This document shows, piece after piece, positions 23,910 to 33,832 of a stretch of 61,989 nt of DNA. Below the pieces are notes generated by a model. It searched no databases and was not told the DNA's origin. It saw only the letters and a list, made by a program, of their open reading frames with translations. Positions within the stretch are counted from its first letter, which is position 1, and each line of letters opens with the position of its first letter. The translations under genes were made by a program, and so were the position numbers. The stretch comes from Allosediminivita pacifica (lineage in GTDB: Bacteria > Pseudomonadota > Alphaproteobacteria > Rhodobacterales > Rhodobacteraceae): NCBI RefSeq assembly GCF_003054175.1, contig NZ_QBKN01000028.1:1-61989 (forward strand), in the 5' to 3' direction.

Positions 23910-26354
23910 ATGCCCATGCCCCCCTCGCAGGCCCGTGCCGTCATCATCGGAGGCGGTGTGATCGGCTGCTCGGTCGCCTATCACCTCGTGCAGGAGGGCT
24001 GGGACGAGGTCGTGCTGCTGGAACGCAAGCGGCTGACCTCGGGCACCACCTGGCACGCGGCGGGTCTGATCGCGCAGCTTCGGGCCAGCAAGAACATGAC
24101 CCGGCTCGCGCGGTATTCGCAGGAGCTCTACGCGCGGCTCGAGGCCGAGACCGGTATCGCCACTGGCTTTCGGCACACCGGGTCGATCACCGTGGCGCTG
24201 ACCGAGGCACGGCAGGAGGAAATCCGGCGGCAGGCTGCCATGGCGCGCGCCTTTGGCGTGGAGGTCGAGGAAATCAGCCCGGCGGAGGTCGCGGAGAAAT
24301 ACCCCCACCTGAATACCGAGGGCGTGCAAAGCGGTGTCTGGTTGCCCAAGGACGGGCAGGGCGACCCGGCCAACATCGCCTTGGCACTGGCGCGCGGCGC
24401 GCGCGATGGCGGCGCGCTGATCTGCGAGGGCGTGAAAGTGACGGGCGTGGCCCGCGAGGGGCGGCGCGTGACGGGCGTCGACTGGCAGGCCGAGGACGGC
24501 AGCACCGGCCACGTGGACTGCGGACTGGTGGTGAACTGCGCGGGCATGTGGGCGCGCGAGGTGGGGAAGATGGCGGGTGTGAACGTGCCGCTTCAAGCCT
24601 GCGAGCATTTCTACATGCTGACCGAGAACATCCCCGACCTTGGCGCGCTGCCGGTGCTGCGGGTGCCGGATGAGTGCGCCTATTACAAGGAGGATGCCGG
24701 GAAGATCCTGTTGGGGGCCTTCGAGCCGGTGGCCAAGCCCTGGGCGCTGGGTGGCATCCCCGAGGATTTCGAGTTCGACCAGCTGCCCGACGACGTGGAC
24801 CATTTCGAGCCGATCCTGATGGATGCCGTGAACCGCGTGCCCGTTCTGGCCGAGACCGGCATCCACACCTTCTTCAACGGGCCCGAGAGCTTTACGCCGG
24901 ATGACGCCTATCACCTTGGCCTTGTGCCCGAGATCGACAACGTCTGGGTGGCGGCGGGCTTCAACTCCATCGGCATCCAGTCGGCGGGCGGCGCGGGCAA
25001 GGCGTTGGCTGAATGGATGACTACGGGGCGCAAGCCCTTCGATCTGGGCGACGTGGACATCGCGCGGATGATGCCCTTCCAGAACAATGGTCGCTACCTT
25101 GCCGAACGCGCGACCGAGACGCTGGGGCTGCTTTACGCCGACCACTATCCCTATCGGCAGAAGGCCACGGCGCGGGGCGTGCGCCGGTCGCCGCTGCATG
25201 CGCACCTCGCCGATCGCAGCGCGGTCTTTGGCGAGTTCGCGGGCTGGGAGCGCGCGAACTGGTTCGCGAAGCCGGGGCAGGCGGCGGAATACGCCTATTC
25301 GTGGAAACGGCAGACCTTCTTCGACAACGTGGGCGACGAGCTGCGCGCCGTGCGCGAGGGCGTTGGCCTCTATGATATGTCGAGCTTCGGCAAGCTGCGG
25401 GTCGAGGGGGCAGACGCGAGCGCGGTGATGAACCACGTCTGCGGTGCGCAGATGGACGTGGCCGTGGGCAAGATCGTCTACACCCAGTTCCTGAACGAGG
25501 CGGGCGGGATCGAGGCGGACGTGACCGTCACGCGCCTGTCCGAGACCTGCTACCTTGTCGTTACCCCGGCGGCGACCGTGCGGGCCGATGCCATGTGGAT
25601 CAGGGCGCACATGGGCGAAGCGCGCTGCGTGGTCACGGACGTGACCTCGGGCGAGGCGGTGCTCGCCGTCATGGGGCCGCGGTCGCGGGAGCTGCTGTCG
25701 CGCGTGTCACCCGACGACTTCTCTACCGCGGGTTTCCCCTTTGGAACGGCACGCGAGGTGGAGATCGGCATGGGCCTCGCCCGCGCGCACCGGGTGTCCT
25801 ACGTGGGTGAGCTCGGCTGGGAGATCTACGTCAGTGCCGACATGGCCGCGCATGTCTTCGAGGTGCTCGAGCAGGCGGGCGCGGACCTTGGCCTGACGCT
25901 CTGCGGGCTGCACATGATGGATTGCGCGCGGCTGGAAAAGGGGTTCCGCCATTTCGGCCACGACATCACCTGCGAGGATCACGTGCTGGAGGCGGGGCTG
26001 GGTTTTGCCGTGTCGAAGACCAAGACCGGATTCATCGGGGAACGCGCCGTCGCAGAGAGGCGAGGGGCGCTGCGCAAACGGCTGGTGCAGTTCCGTCTTA
26101 CCGATCCAGAGCCGCTGCTCTACCACCACGAGCCGCTCCTGCGCGACGGCGAGATCGTCGGCTACCTCACCTCGGGGGCCTATGGGCACCACCTCGGGGC
26201 CGCCGTCGGCATGGCCTATGTGCCTTGCGAGGGAGAGAGCGCCGAGCAGGTGCTGGCCTCGCGATACGAGATCGACGTGACGGGGACGCGGGTTCCCGCA
26301 GTCGCGTCGATCAAGCCGTTTTTCGACCCGAAAGGCGATCGCATGCGCGACTGA
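23910..26354 (+). CDS. FAD-dependent GcvT-fused oxidoreductase (dimethylglycine/sarcosine dehydrogenase-like)
   Basis: An 814-aa two-part enzyme. Residues about 8-390 are a DAO-type FAD domain with [15 protein letters not shown] and [10 protein letters not shown]49 is at the place of the covalent FAD attachment in DMGDH. Residues about 400-814 are FAO_M and GcvT/aminomethyltransferase domains ([44 protein letters not shown]). This layout removes an N-methyl group from dimethylglycine, sarcosine or related amines and passes it to tetrahydrofolate. The ATG at 23910 has AAGGAG upstream. Divergent betB suggests betaine catabolism. The exact substrate is open, as the family has many paralogues. 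Confidence 0.88.
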   Translation: MPMPPSQARAVIIGGGVIGCSVAYHLVQEGWDEVVLLERKRLTSGTTWHAAGLIAQLRASKNMTRLARYSQELYARLEAETGIATGFRHTGSITVALTEARQEEIRRQAAMARAFGVEVEEISPAEVAEKYPHLNTEGVQSGVWLPKDGQGDPANIALALARGARDGGALICEGVKVTGVAREGRRVTGVDWQAEDGSTGHVDCGLVVNCAGMWAREVGKMAGVNVPLQACEHFYMLTENIPDLGALPVLRVPDECAYYKEDAGKILLGAFEPVAKPWALGGIPEDFEFDQLPDDVDHFEPILMDAVNRVPVLAETGIHTFFNGPESFTPDDAYHLGLVPEIDNVWVAAGFNSIGIQSAGGAGKALAEWMTTGRKPFDLGDVDIARMMPFQNNGRYLAERATETLGLLYADHYPYRQKATARGVRRSPLHAHLADRSAVFGEFAGWERANWFAKPGQAAEYAYSWKRQTFFDNVGDELRAVREGVGLYDMSSFGKLRVEGADASAVMNHVCGAQMDVAVGKIVYTQFLNEAGGIEADVTVTRLSETCYLVVTPAATVRADAMWIRAHMGEARCVVTDVTSGEAVLAVMGPRSRELLSRVSPDDFSTAGFPFGTAREVEIGMGLARAHRVSYVGELGWEIYVSADMAAHVFEVLEQAGADLGLTLCGLHMMDCARLEKGFRHFGHDITCEDHVLEAGLGFAVSKTKTGFIGERAVAERRGALRKRLVQFRLTDPEPLLYHHEPLLRDGEIVGYLTSGAYGHHLGAAVGMAYVPCEGESAEQVLASRYEIDVTGTRVPAVASIKPFFDPKGDRMRD

Positions 26355-27318
26355 AAGACCCGGATTCCGCATTTCACGCCAAGAGGGCGATCGTGGAATT
26401 GAGGCATAAATAAGGCCGATCTGGCAATTCGAATTCCATGGTTTACCTAGCGTCATAATTCGTATTGTTTTCGGCTTATTCCGAATTTTTGGTGCGACTG
26501 CTCGGTTTTGCCGATCCCTGGGCCAGCAATTGCTGTCAGTTTCTCGATTTTCGTCAAATCGTTTCCAAAACGGAAAAAAGGGCCGCGTGTGGGGCGCGGC
26601 CCTTCGAGTGCCAAACCGGTCAGTTTCTGCCGTGTGCCGGTCACGGGCAGGACGACCGGACAGCCTGGAATGCGGTTATCTCTTTCGCTGCAATGACCTG
26701 TTGGGGGACATGGTCATTCAGGCGGCGCACTTGTCCAGGCGTCTCTCTTTCACTGGTTGCAGAACTCTTTGGAAACGTGGGCGATTCTTGCCCTTCGGCC
26801 GCAATCCCGCTGACAAACCCATCCGGCCCCGACCGAACCCGGGGAAACGAAGGCCGGCTTTTGGCCGAGCGCTGCATCCCATCGAGCCCTTACGAATTTC
26901 TTACTCTTTGACCTTGGGGCCCGAGATGCCCGGTAATTGCGATCCCGCCACGTTGAAGTCCTACGCCAGTGGATCATTTCTAATCCCGCCTGCTCCGTAT
27001 AGGAAAGCCGTTTTTAGTGTATCTCATGTGTATTCTTGTTGCATTCAAAGTTTTCGCTCTGCGAAAGTGGTTCGGACGTCCTGCCAATATGATGTAAGAC
27101 AATGGCAAATTCTGCTTCCGGTCGCTGTCCCCGCGGCGTTTAGAGCGTGAGGGCTGCAATTATTGCCATGCCGACCGGAGGGGTGCGAAGTGCCCCGAGA
27201 CGCGCCAGGGATGTGATCGGATTGACGATCCTTGTAGGTCGCACATAGGTTTGGTCTTGCTGTCCGGAAGCGCCATGTCATGTCAGGTGTCGTTCGAAGT
27301 ATTTGGAAGGATGCGTTT
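26355..27318. other. 964-base AT-richer region without a convincing gene
   Basis: Base composition is visibly less GC-rich than on either side. Several open frames of 75-206 codons exist on both strands, but they lack family signatures, a codon pattern like that of the neighbours, and clear ribosome sites. The one strong signal is the minus-strand terminator at 26572-26604. Just before the KaiC-like gene is GGAAGGA, a ribosome site. It may hold a small RNA, a decayed gene or an insertion scar. Confidence 0.6.
26572..26604 (-). terminator. Intrinsic terminator facing the minus strand
   Basis: On the minus strand: AAGGGCCGCG, seven-base loop, CGCGGCCCTT followed by a run of T (complement of the A-run at 26574-26579). 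The 10-bp stem and T-run are a standard terminator. On the plus strand no T-run follows. No minus-strand gene is called upstream of it, so it points to an unrecognised transcript coming from 27300 toward 26605. Confidence 0.75.
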
Positions 27319-28764
27319 ATGTCACGGGACAAGGTCGCCAGTGGGATTGCCGGGCTCGATCAAGTGCTCGATGGCGGGTTTCCCCGCAACAGGATTACCC
27401 TCGTCGAGGGCGCGCCGGGCACGGGCAAGACGACGGTGGGGCTGCAGTTCATGCTGGCCGCTGCGGAACGTGGCGAACGCGCGCTTTTTTTCAGCGTCGC
27501 GCAGTCCGAGGGTGAGCTTCGCATGATCGCCGAATCCCACGGCATGGACCTGTCGAAGATCTGGGTCCGGTCCTCCGAAATCGACGAGCGCCCCGAAGAC
27601 AGCGCCATCTCGGTCGACAGCAGCGAGAGTTCGCTGGCGCAGCTCGTGCATGACGTGACCGAAGCGATCAACACCGTGAAGCCCGACGTCATGGTCTTCG
27701 ACTCGCTGCTGGAGCTTCGCCTGCTCTCGTCGGGCAGCGTGGCTTATCGCCAGAACCTTCTCGCGCTGCGCCAGCAGATCCGGCAGGCCGAGGTCACGGC
27801 GCTGCTGTTGGACCACGTGGCCGACGATCCGGCGTCGGGCCACGAGCAGGGAATCCTGCATGGCGTGCTCAAGTTGGAAGCCATCCTGCCGCCGATAGGT
27901 AGCATGCATCGGCGCCTGAGCGTCGTGAAGATGCGCGGGTCGAAGTTCCGCGAAGGCTATCACGACTTTCGCATCCGCTCCGGCGGTGTCTCGGTCTTCC
28001 CCCGGATCGTTCCGTCCGAGAACGATCGGGGATCGGTCACGCTCGAACAACTCGGGATCGAGGACGAAACCCTGTCGCGCATGCTGGGCGGAGGGCTGGA
28101 GTTCGGGACCACCGCGTTGATCGCCGGGCAGGCGGGCAGCGGCAAATCCACGCTTTCGACGCTCTTCGCGCGCCAGGCGGCGTTGCAAGGAAAAGAGGCC
28201 GCGCTGTTCCTCTTCGAGGAGCGGCCCGAGATCTTCCAGGCGCGGTCCTCGAGCCTTGGCATGCCGCTCGAGGAGTCGATGAAGTCCGGAAATCTCTCGC
28301 TGCGCCACTACGATCCGACGGAGGTATCGCCGGGCGAGTTCTGCCGCGACGTGGTGGCCGCGGTCGAGCATGGCGCGCGAGTGGTGGTGATCGACAGCCT
28401 GACGGGCTATCTCAACGCGCTGCCCGACCGGGACAACGTGCTGACGCACCTGCACACGCTTCTGCAGTATCTCGCGCGGCAGGGCTGTCTTGTACTGGTG
28501 ACGCTGGCGCAGAAGGGGCTGCTGGGCGAACCGCCGGTTTCGGAGCTCGAAACCAGCTATCTGGCGGATTCGGTGATCATCCTGCGCCAGTACGCACACC
28601 GCAGCCAGATCCGCCGCTCGATCGCGGTGCTGAAGAAGCGCCACAGTGTCCATGAACGGGGCATTCAGGAGCTTGTGATCCGGCCCGGTGCCGTCGAGGT
28701 GATCGAGCTGTCGCCGGAAGCGGCGGAAAGCGCCCAGGCTGCGCAGGAGATGACCGGTGCCTGA
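27319..28764 (+). CDS. KaiC-like double-domain RecA ATPase
   Basis: A 481-aa protein with two KaiC/RAD55 domains. CI has Walker A GAPGTGKTT at 31-39 and Walker B VMVFDSL; CII has GQAGSGKST near 271-279 and VVVIDSL. CII keeps the catalytic glutamate pair E300-E301 (FLFEERPE); the aligned position in CI is V60-A61, so CI may have lost normal hydrolysis. In place of the cyanobacterial S431-T432 phospho-pair stands S413-Y414 (ETSYLADS). The ATG at 27319 has GGAAGGA seven bases upstream; an upstream ATG at 27280 is less likely. The next gene, an HWE kinase, overlaps by eight bases. No kaiB or kaiA is adjacent. It is probably a signalling, not a clock, KaiC. Confidence 0.9.
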   Translation: MSRDKVASGIAGLDQVLDGGFPRNRITLVEGAPGTGKTTVGLQFMLAAAERGERALFFSVAQSEGELRMIAESHGMDLSKIWVRSSEIDERPEDSAISVDSSESSLAQLVHDVTEAINTVKPDVMVFDSLLELRLLSSGSVAYRQNLLALRQQIRQAEVTALLLDHVADDPASGHEQGILHGVLKLEAILPPIGSMHRRLSVVKMRGSKFREGYHDFRIRSGGVSVFPRIVPSENDRGSVTLEQLGIEDETLSRMLGGGLEFGTTALIAGQAGSGKSTLSTLFARQAALQGKEAALFLFEERPEIFQARSSSLGMPLEESMKSGNLSLRHYDPTEVSPGEFCRDVVAAVEHGARVVVIDSLTGYLNALPDRDNVLTHLHTLLQYLARQGCLVLVTLAQKGLLGEPPVSELETSYLADSVIILRQYAHRSQIRRSIAVLKKRHSVHERGIQELVIRPGAVEVIELSPEAAESAQAAQEMTGA

Positions 28765-29812
28765 GCCGGAGCAGGGCGGTATGGAGCTTCCTGCCATCAT
28801 CCATGCGCCGCTGGGACGCGATGCCGAGAATATCGCGGCGGAACTGGCCGTGTCGGATATCGCGGCGCGGATCTGCGGCGACGGCCCGAGCCTGCGGCGG
28901 GCGCTGTCCAACGCCGCGGTGCAACCGTTCCAGTCCATCATCATCTCGCAGGAAGGGGCCGGCCCAGACACGGCCGAGGCGCTTATCGCGCTCAAGAGCG
29001 AAGAGCCCTCCTGGTCCAATGTGCCGGTGCTCTTTCTCGTGACCGATCCCGAGAACCCGCCCCCGGCCTGCCGGGCGCTGGACCGTGCCGATCCGGCGGT
29101 GAACTATATCATGCTGAAGCGCCCGGTGCGGGCCGATCTGTTGCGGGCCGTGGCCGTGAACTACCGTCAGACCCGGGCGCGCCAGTTCGAAACCCGCGAC
29201 CTTCTGCAGCGGCTGACCGAGGCCGAGGAGCGGCAGCGCTTTCTGCTGAGCGAGCTGCGGCATCGGACACGCAACGCGATGGCGGTTCTGCAGGGGGTCT
29301 TCCGCCTCAGCGCAAGGCGGGCGCAGTCGGTCGACGAGCTAAGCGAGGCCTTCTCGCGGCGGCTGAGCTCCATGGCGCAGGCGCACGACACGCTGTCCGG
29401 GGATCAGCCGGGTGGCGTGCTTCGCGATATCATCCGCGAGCAGGTGGAGCCCTACACGATCGATCCCGCGCAGCTCGAACTGGAAGGCGATGAGATCCGC
29501 CTTCCGGGCAAGTTGAGCTTCGACCTGGCGGTGGTGCTGCATGAACTTGCGACCAACGCGGCCAAGTATGGCGCGCTTTCCGTCGCGCAGGGCTTCATAC
29601 GTGTCCACTGGACCATCGATGCCGGGGCGGTCGAGCTCACCTGGCGCGAATGTGATGGCCCGCCAGTCGAGGTGCCCTCGCGCAAGGGGCTCGGCTCACA
29701 ACTGATCGAGGGCATGAACTTTCCGGCGGGGTCGCATGCCGAAAGCACCTTCGAACCCGAAGGGCTGGTGTGGCACGCCACGATCAGCCTTCCCGAGACT
29801 GGGGCCCGCTGA
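28757..29812 (+). CDS. HWE-family histidine kinase with degenerate N-terminal receiver
   Basis: A 351-aa soluble protein. Residues about 10-135 resemble a receiver fold, but the segment where the phospho-acceptor Asp should be reads SIIISQEG, so it is a pseudo-receiver. A helical linker leads to the H-box with H169 (LSELRHRTRNAMAVLQG). The N-box is HELATNAAKYGAL (H262, N267) and W296-R297-E298 complete the HWE signature. No transmembrane segment or PAS domain is present, so input should come through the pseudo-receiver or the KaiC partner. The GTG start overlaps the KaiC-like stop. No response regulator gene lies next to it. Confidence 0.9.
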   Translation: MPEPEQGGMELPAIIHAPLGRDAENIAAELAVSDIAARICGDGPSLRRALSNAAVQPFQSIIISQEGAGPDTAEALIALKSEEPSWSNVPVLFLVTDPENPPPACRALDRADPAVNYIMLKRPVRADLLRAVAVNYRQTRARQFETRDLLQRLTEAEERQRFLLSELRHRTRNAMAVLQGVFRLSARRAQSVDELSEAFSRRLSSMAQAHDTLSGDQPGGVLRDIIREQVEPYTIDPAQLELEGDEIRLPGKLSFDLAVVLHELATNAAKYGALSVAQGFIRVHWTIDAGAVELTWRECDGPPVEVPSRKGLGSQLIEGMNFPAGSHAESTFEPEGLVWHATISLPETGAR

Positions 29813-29931
29813 GCGTTCTCGCCATTCCCCGAAGCCGACTCTCAGTACGTCGCACGCCGCGACGCCAGATGTGGTGCCCGCGCGGGCTGCCATTCGCCCA
29901 AAATGCAGGCGGAGGATCGGAGTTCGTGAAA

Positions 29932-29965
29932 TTTTAGTCACACTATAATTGCACTAATACTAAAA
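29932..29965. promoter_or_regulatory. Two tandem 17-bp operators upstream of the fused hydantoinase gene
   Basis: Site 1 (29932-29948) TTTTAGT-CAC-ACTATAA and site 2 (29949-29965) TTGCACT-AAT-ACTAAAA abut without a gap. Both fit a palindrome of 7-bp halves around a 3-bp centre. The outer halves also form a large inverted repeat, AAATTTTAGT/ACTAAAATTT. A third copy precedes the XRE-cupin regulator (33833-33849). Confidence 0.75.
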
Positions 29966-30007
29966 TTTTCGTTCGCTGCTGAAAACGGAACGCAGCGGAG
30001 AGATGGC

Positions 30008-33000
30008 ATGTCAGAGCGCCGGGTCGGGGTCGATATCGGGGGCACCTTCACGGACTTCGTGCTGAGCAGCGGGGCAAGCGGGCGCACGGCGCTGCACAAG
30101 ACCCTGACAACGCCGTCCGATCCTTCGGTCGGTGCGCTCACTGGACTCGATGAGCTGCTTGCACGCGAAGGGCTCGCGGCGGCGGACCTGTCCGAGATCG
30201 TGCATGGCACCACGCTGGTTACCAACGCGGTGATCGAGCGCAAGGGCGCGAAGGTCGGCATGCTGACCACCGAGGGCTTCCGCGACACCCTCGAGATGGG
30301 GAACGAGCAGCGCTACGACATCTACGATCTGGACCTGTCTTTTCCCGATCCGCTGGTGTCGCGTGATCTGCGGCGCGAGGTGGCGGGGCGTCTCGATGCG
30401 CTGGGCCGCGAGGTGACGCCCTTGGACGAGGCAGGCCTTCTGGCCCAGGCGCGCGCCCTGCGTGATGCCGGCTGTGAGGCGCTGGCGATCTGCTTCATGC
30501 ACTCCTACCGCAACCCGGCCCACGAACTGCGCGCGGCAGGGCTCATCAAGGCGGAATGGCCCGACATGGCGGTTTCGGTCTCGTCCGCCGTGGTGGGCGA
30601 GATTTCCGAGTATCCGCGCTTCGTCACCACCTGCGCCAATGCCTTCGTGCAGCCGCTCATGGCGCGCTACCTGACGCGGTTCGAAAGCGAGCTTTCGGCG
30701 CGCGGCTTCGCGGGCGAGCTTCGGCTCATGACGTCGGCGGGCGGGCTGGTGCCGGTCGAAACCGCCCGCGCGCTGCCGATCCGGTTGCTCGAATCTGGTC
30801 CCGCTGGCGGGGCGCTCGCCACCGCATGGTTCGGCAAGGCGGCGGGGCTGCCCGACGTGCTGAGCTTCGACATGGGCGGGACCACCGCCAAGGCCTGCCT
30901 GATCGAAGATGGCGCACCGCATATCGCGCCCGTGCTAGAAGCCGGGCGCGAGCATCGCTTCAAGAACGGATCGGGCCTGCCCATGCGGGCGCCGACCGTC
31001 GACATGATCGAGATCGGCGCAGGCGGCGGGTCGGTCGCGGCGGTCGATGACGTGGGGCTGCTCAAGGTTGGCCCGAGCTCGGCCGGGGCGGCACCGGGAC
31101 CTGCCTGCTACGGCAAGGGCGGCAGCGAACCGACAGTGACCGACGCCTCCGTCCTGCTGGGCTACTACGACCCGGAGCGCTTCCTTGGTGGCCGGATGAC
31201 GCTGGACCGCTCGGCCGCCGAAACGGCCATGGAGCAAGTGGCCGGGCCGCTGGGTCTAGACCCGGTGCAGGCGGCCTGGGGCGTGCACCAGACGGTGGCG
31301 GAATCCATGGCCTCGGCGGCGCAGATCCACATGGTGGAGAAGGGCCGCGATCCCCGCCGTCACGCCATGATCGGCTTTGGCGGGGCCGGCCCGGCCTTTG
31401 CCGCGCGGGTGGCCCGCGTACTGGGCATCGCCGAGGTCATCATTCCGCCCGCCTCGGGTGCGGCCTCGGCCTTCGGCTTTCTCTCGGCGCCGCTGACCGT
31501 GGATCTCGTCCGCTCGCGCCCGATGGATATCGACACGGCACTGGGCGGCGGCATCGACGCGCTGGTGGGCGAGATGACGGCCGAGGCGCTGGCGGAGCTG
31601 GGCGACGCCGGTGTCGCGGAGAAGGACGCGAAGCTTTTCCCGGTGCTCGACATCCGCCTGAAGGGGCAGCTTCACGTGGTGGGCGTCCCGCTGCCCGATG
31701 CCCCGACCGAGGCAGGGCTGCGCGCCGCCTTCGAGGCCGTCTACCTCGACCGCTATTCGCGCCGCCCTGCCGAGGCGCCGCTTGAAATCCTGTCGTTGCG
31801 CCTGCGCGCGCAAGGCCCGGCGCCCACGCTCGAAGTTGGCACGGGGCAGCGCGCCACCGACGGCGCCAAGGCGCGCGCGCGCAAGGTCTGGACCGGCGAT
31901 GGCTGGCAGGTGGCCAGCGTGCACGACCGTTCGGCGCTGGTGCCGGGCGTCGAGATCACCGGCCCCGCCATCATCGAGGAGCCGGAATCCACCACCGTGA
32001 TCCCACTCGGCGACAGCGTCAGCGCCGATACCGCAGGCAATCTTCGCATCAAGGTGAAGGTCGCCCACGAGGCGGCGGTGAAGATCCCCGCCGACCTGCC
32101 GCTGGCCGAGGCCAAGGCGCGGCTCGAAGATGATCCCATCGCGCTCGAGATCATGTGGGCGCGGCTTGTCACCATCACCGAGGACATGTGGCAGACGGTC
32201 TGCCGTACGGCGTTTTCGCTCATCATCTCGGAAAGCCAGGACTTCGGCTGCGCGCTGCTCGACCCCGATGGCGAGACCATCGCCCATTCGGCCCGCGTCA
32301 TGCCGGTCTTCAACATCACCCTGCCGCGCGCGGTGCGGCACATCCTGAAGCGCTACCCGGCCGAGACCATGCGCGAAGGCGACGTCTACGTGACGAATGA
32401 TCCGTGGGAATGCGCGGGCCACCTCTTCGACATCGCCGTGGTCACGCCGGTCTTCTCCGAAGGACGTGTTGTCGCGCTTTCGGCAACCGTGGGGCACGTG
32501 GGCGACATCGGCGGCACGCGCGACGGGCTCTCGGCCTCAGAGGTCTACGAGGAAGGGCTGCAGATCCCGCCCATGCGACTGGTGCGCGAGGGCGAGGAGA
32601 ACGAGGATCTCTTCCGCCTGATGGAAGAGAACGTCCGCGAGGCGGTGCAGGTGCTGGGCGACGTGCGCTCGCTGGTGACGGCGAACGCGCGGGGCGCGGC
32701 ACAGGTGCGGCGGTTCCTCACCGAGTACGGGCTGCGTGACCTGCGCGGGCTGGCCGCCGTGGTGCAGGACCGCTCCGAAGGGGCCATGCGCGCGGCGATC
32801 GCGGCGCTGCCGGACGGCACCTACAGCTCGGAGGTCGATTTCAACCCGATGGGCACCCGCATGACGATCCCCATGTCGCTGACCGTGGCGGGCGAGCGGA
32901 TTACGGTCGACTTCGCCGGGGCGCCGCCGCAGGTCGCGCGCGGGGGTATCAACTGCACCATGAGCTACACGCAGGCCCACGCGACCTACCCGCTGAAATG

Positions 33001-33790
33001 CATGCTGACCCCGGGTGTGCGGGGCAACGCCGGCTGCTACCGCGCCTTCGAAGTGACGGCGCCCGAGGGCAGCATCCTCAACTGCCGCAAGCCGGCGGCG
33101 GTGTCGCTGCGCACGCGGACGGGCTGGTATTCCTCGCCCAACATCTTCCGCGCCATGTCCAAGGTCGTGCCGGGCGCGGTGCGGGCCTATTCCGGCCTGC
33201 CGAGCGTACTGACCTTCTGGGGCACGGACGAACAGGGGCGCGATTTCTCGGAAATGCTGCTGCTGGGGGGCGGGCAGGGGGCCGGGCAGGGATCGGACGG
33301 GCGGGGCGCGCTGCTCTGGCCGACCTCGGCGGCCTCGTCCTCGATCGAGCTGATGGAGCAGCGGCTGCCGGTCGTGGTCCTCGAGAAGGGCTTTGTCACC
33401 GACAGCGGCGGTCCGGGCGCGGCGCGCGGCGGCATGGCCACGCGGGTACGCGTGCGGCGGCGCGAGGCCGTGGGCGCCATGACCTGCCAGGTGGCGCCCG
33501 AGGGCGTGGACCTGCCCGTGCACGGGCTTCACGGTGGTCTGCCGGGCCTCAGCTCTTACGCGGTGCATCGCAAGGACGGTCGGGAGCTGGACTGCGGCAC
33601 GGGGGCGATCCTCACGCTGGGCGATCCCTCGGAGGAGGTCGAGCTGGTGCTGTCTGCCGGGTCCGGATTCGGCGATCCGGCGGAGCGGCCCGACACGATG
33701 GTCGCAGAGGACATACGGCTGGGTCGCATCAGCGAAACGGCGGCGCGCGATGCCTACAAATCCGCCGCCCGGTCCGAGAATGCCGCATAG
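30008..33790 (+). CDS. Fused hydantoinase/oxoprolinase HyuA-HyuB (single chain)
   Basis: A 1260-aa cytoplasmic enzyme in which both subunits of the hydantoinase/5-oxoprolinase family are in one chain. Residues 1 to about 690 are HyuA: GVDIGGTFTDFVLSSG and FDMGGTTAKACLIEDG are the ATPase motifs, with GAGGGSVAAVDDVG and GPACYGKGGSEPTVTDASV typical. From about 705 HyuB begins (DDPIALEIMWARLVTITEDM) and includes TNDPWECAGHLFDIAVVTPV and GHVGDIGGTRDG. Such enzymes open a cyclic amide at the cost of ATP. Other HyuA and HyuB in this window are separate genes, so this one is a distinct paralogue. It is preceded by tandem operators and stands alone before the regulator. Confidence 0.92.
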   Translation: MSERRVGVDIGGTFTDFVLSSGASGRTALHKTLTTPSDPSVGALTGLDELLAREGLAAADLSEIVHGTTLVTNAVIERKGAKVGMLTTEGFRDTLEMGNEQRYDIYDLDLSFPDPLVSRDLRREVAGRLDALGREVTPLDEAGLLAQARALRDAGCEALAICFMHSYRNPAHELRAAGLIKAEWPDMAVSVSSAVVGEISEYPRFVTTCANAFVQPLMARYLTRFESELSARGFAGELRLMTSAGGLVPVETARALPIRLLESGPAGGALATAWFGKAAGLPDVLSFDMGGTTAKACLIEDGAPHIAPVLEAGREHRFKNGSGLPMRAPTVDMIEIGAGGGSVAAVDDVGLLKVGPSSAGAAPGPACYGKGGSEPTVTDASVLLGYYDPERFLGGRMTLDRSAAETAMEQVAGPLGLDPVQAAWGVHQTVAESMASAAQIHMVEKGRDPRRHAMIGFGGAGPAFAARVARVLGIAEVIIPPASGAASAFGFLSAPLTVDLVRSRPMDIDTALGGGIDALVGEMTAEALAELGDAGVAEKDAKLFPVLDIRLKGQLHVVGVPLPDAPTEAGLRAAFEAVYLDRYSRRPAEAPLEILSLRLRAQGPAPTLEVGTGQRATDGAKARARKVWTGDGWQVASVHDRSALVPGVEITGPAIIEEPESTTVIPLGDSVSADTAGNLRIKVKVAHEAAVKIPADLPLAEAKARLEDDPIALEIMWARLVTITEDMWQTVCRTAFSLIISESQDFGCALLDPDGETIAHSARVMPVFNITLPRAVRHILKRYPAETMREGDVYVTNDPWECAGHLFDIAVVTPVFSEGRVVALSATVGHVGDIGGTRDGLSASEVYEEGLQIPPMRLVREGEENEDLFRLMEENVREAVQVLGDVRSLVTANARGAAQVRRFLTEYGLRDLRGLAAVVQDRSEGAMRAAIAALPDGTYSSEVDFNPMGTRMTIPMSLTVAGERITVDFAGAPPQVARGGINCTMSYTQAHATYPLKCMLTPGVRGNAGCYRAFEVTAPEGSILNCRKPAAVSLRTRTGWYSSPNIFRAMSKVVPGAVRAYSGLPSVLTFWGTDEQGRDFSEMLLLGGGQGAGQGSDGRGALLWPTSAASSSIELMEQRLPVVVLEKGFVTDSGGPGAARGGMATRVRVRRREAVGAMTCQVAPEGVDLPVHGLHGGLPGLSSYAVHRKDGRELDCGTGAILTLGDPSEEVELVLSAGSGFGDPAERPDTMVAEDIRLGRISETAARDAYKSAARSENAA

Positions 33791-33832
33791 GGCGACAGAA
33801 AATCCTTGCGTCAAGCCGATCTGGCGGCAAAA

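Noticed and set aside
23721-25610. Extension of betB by 630 codons upstream in frame
   Set aside because: Overlaps the divergent DMGDH-like gene antisense; the ATG at 23720 has a ribosome site and the BetB N-terminus.
26641-26977. Minus-strand frames of 75-78 codons upstream of the minus-strand terminator
   Set aside because: No clear ribosome site or signature; the terminator alone does not prove a protein.
26465-27150. Two plus-strand frames of 148 and 206 codons in the AT-richer gap
   Set aside because: No ribosome site, no family signature, cysteine-rich and irregular composition; kept as region without gene.
27280-27318. Earlier ATG for the KaiC-like gene
   Set aside because: The 13 extra residues are not family-like and the ATG at 27319 has a better ribosome site.
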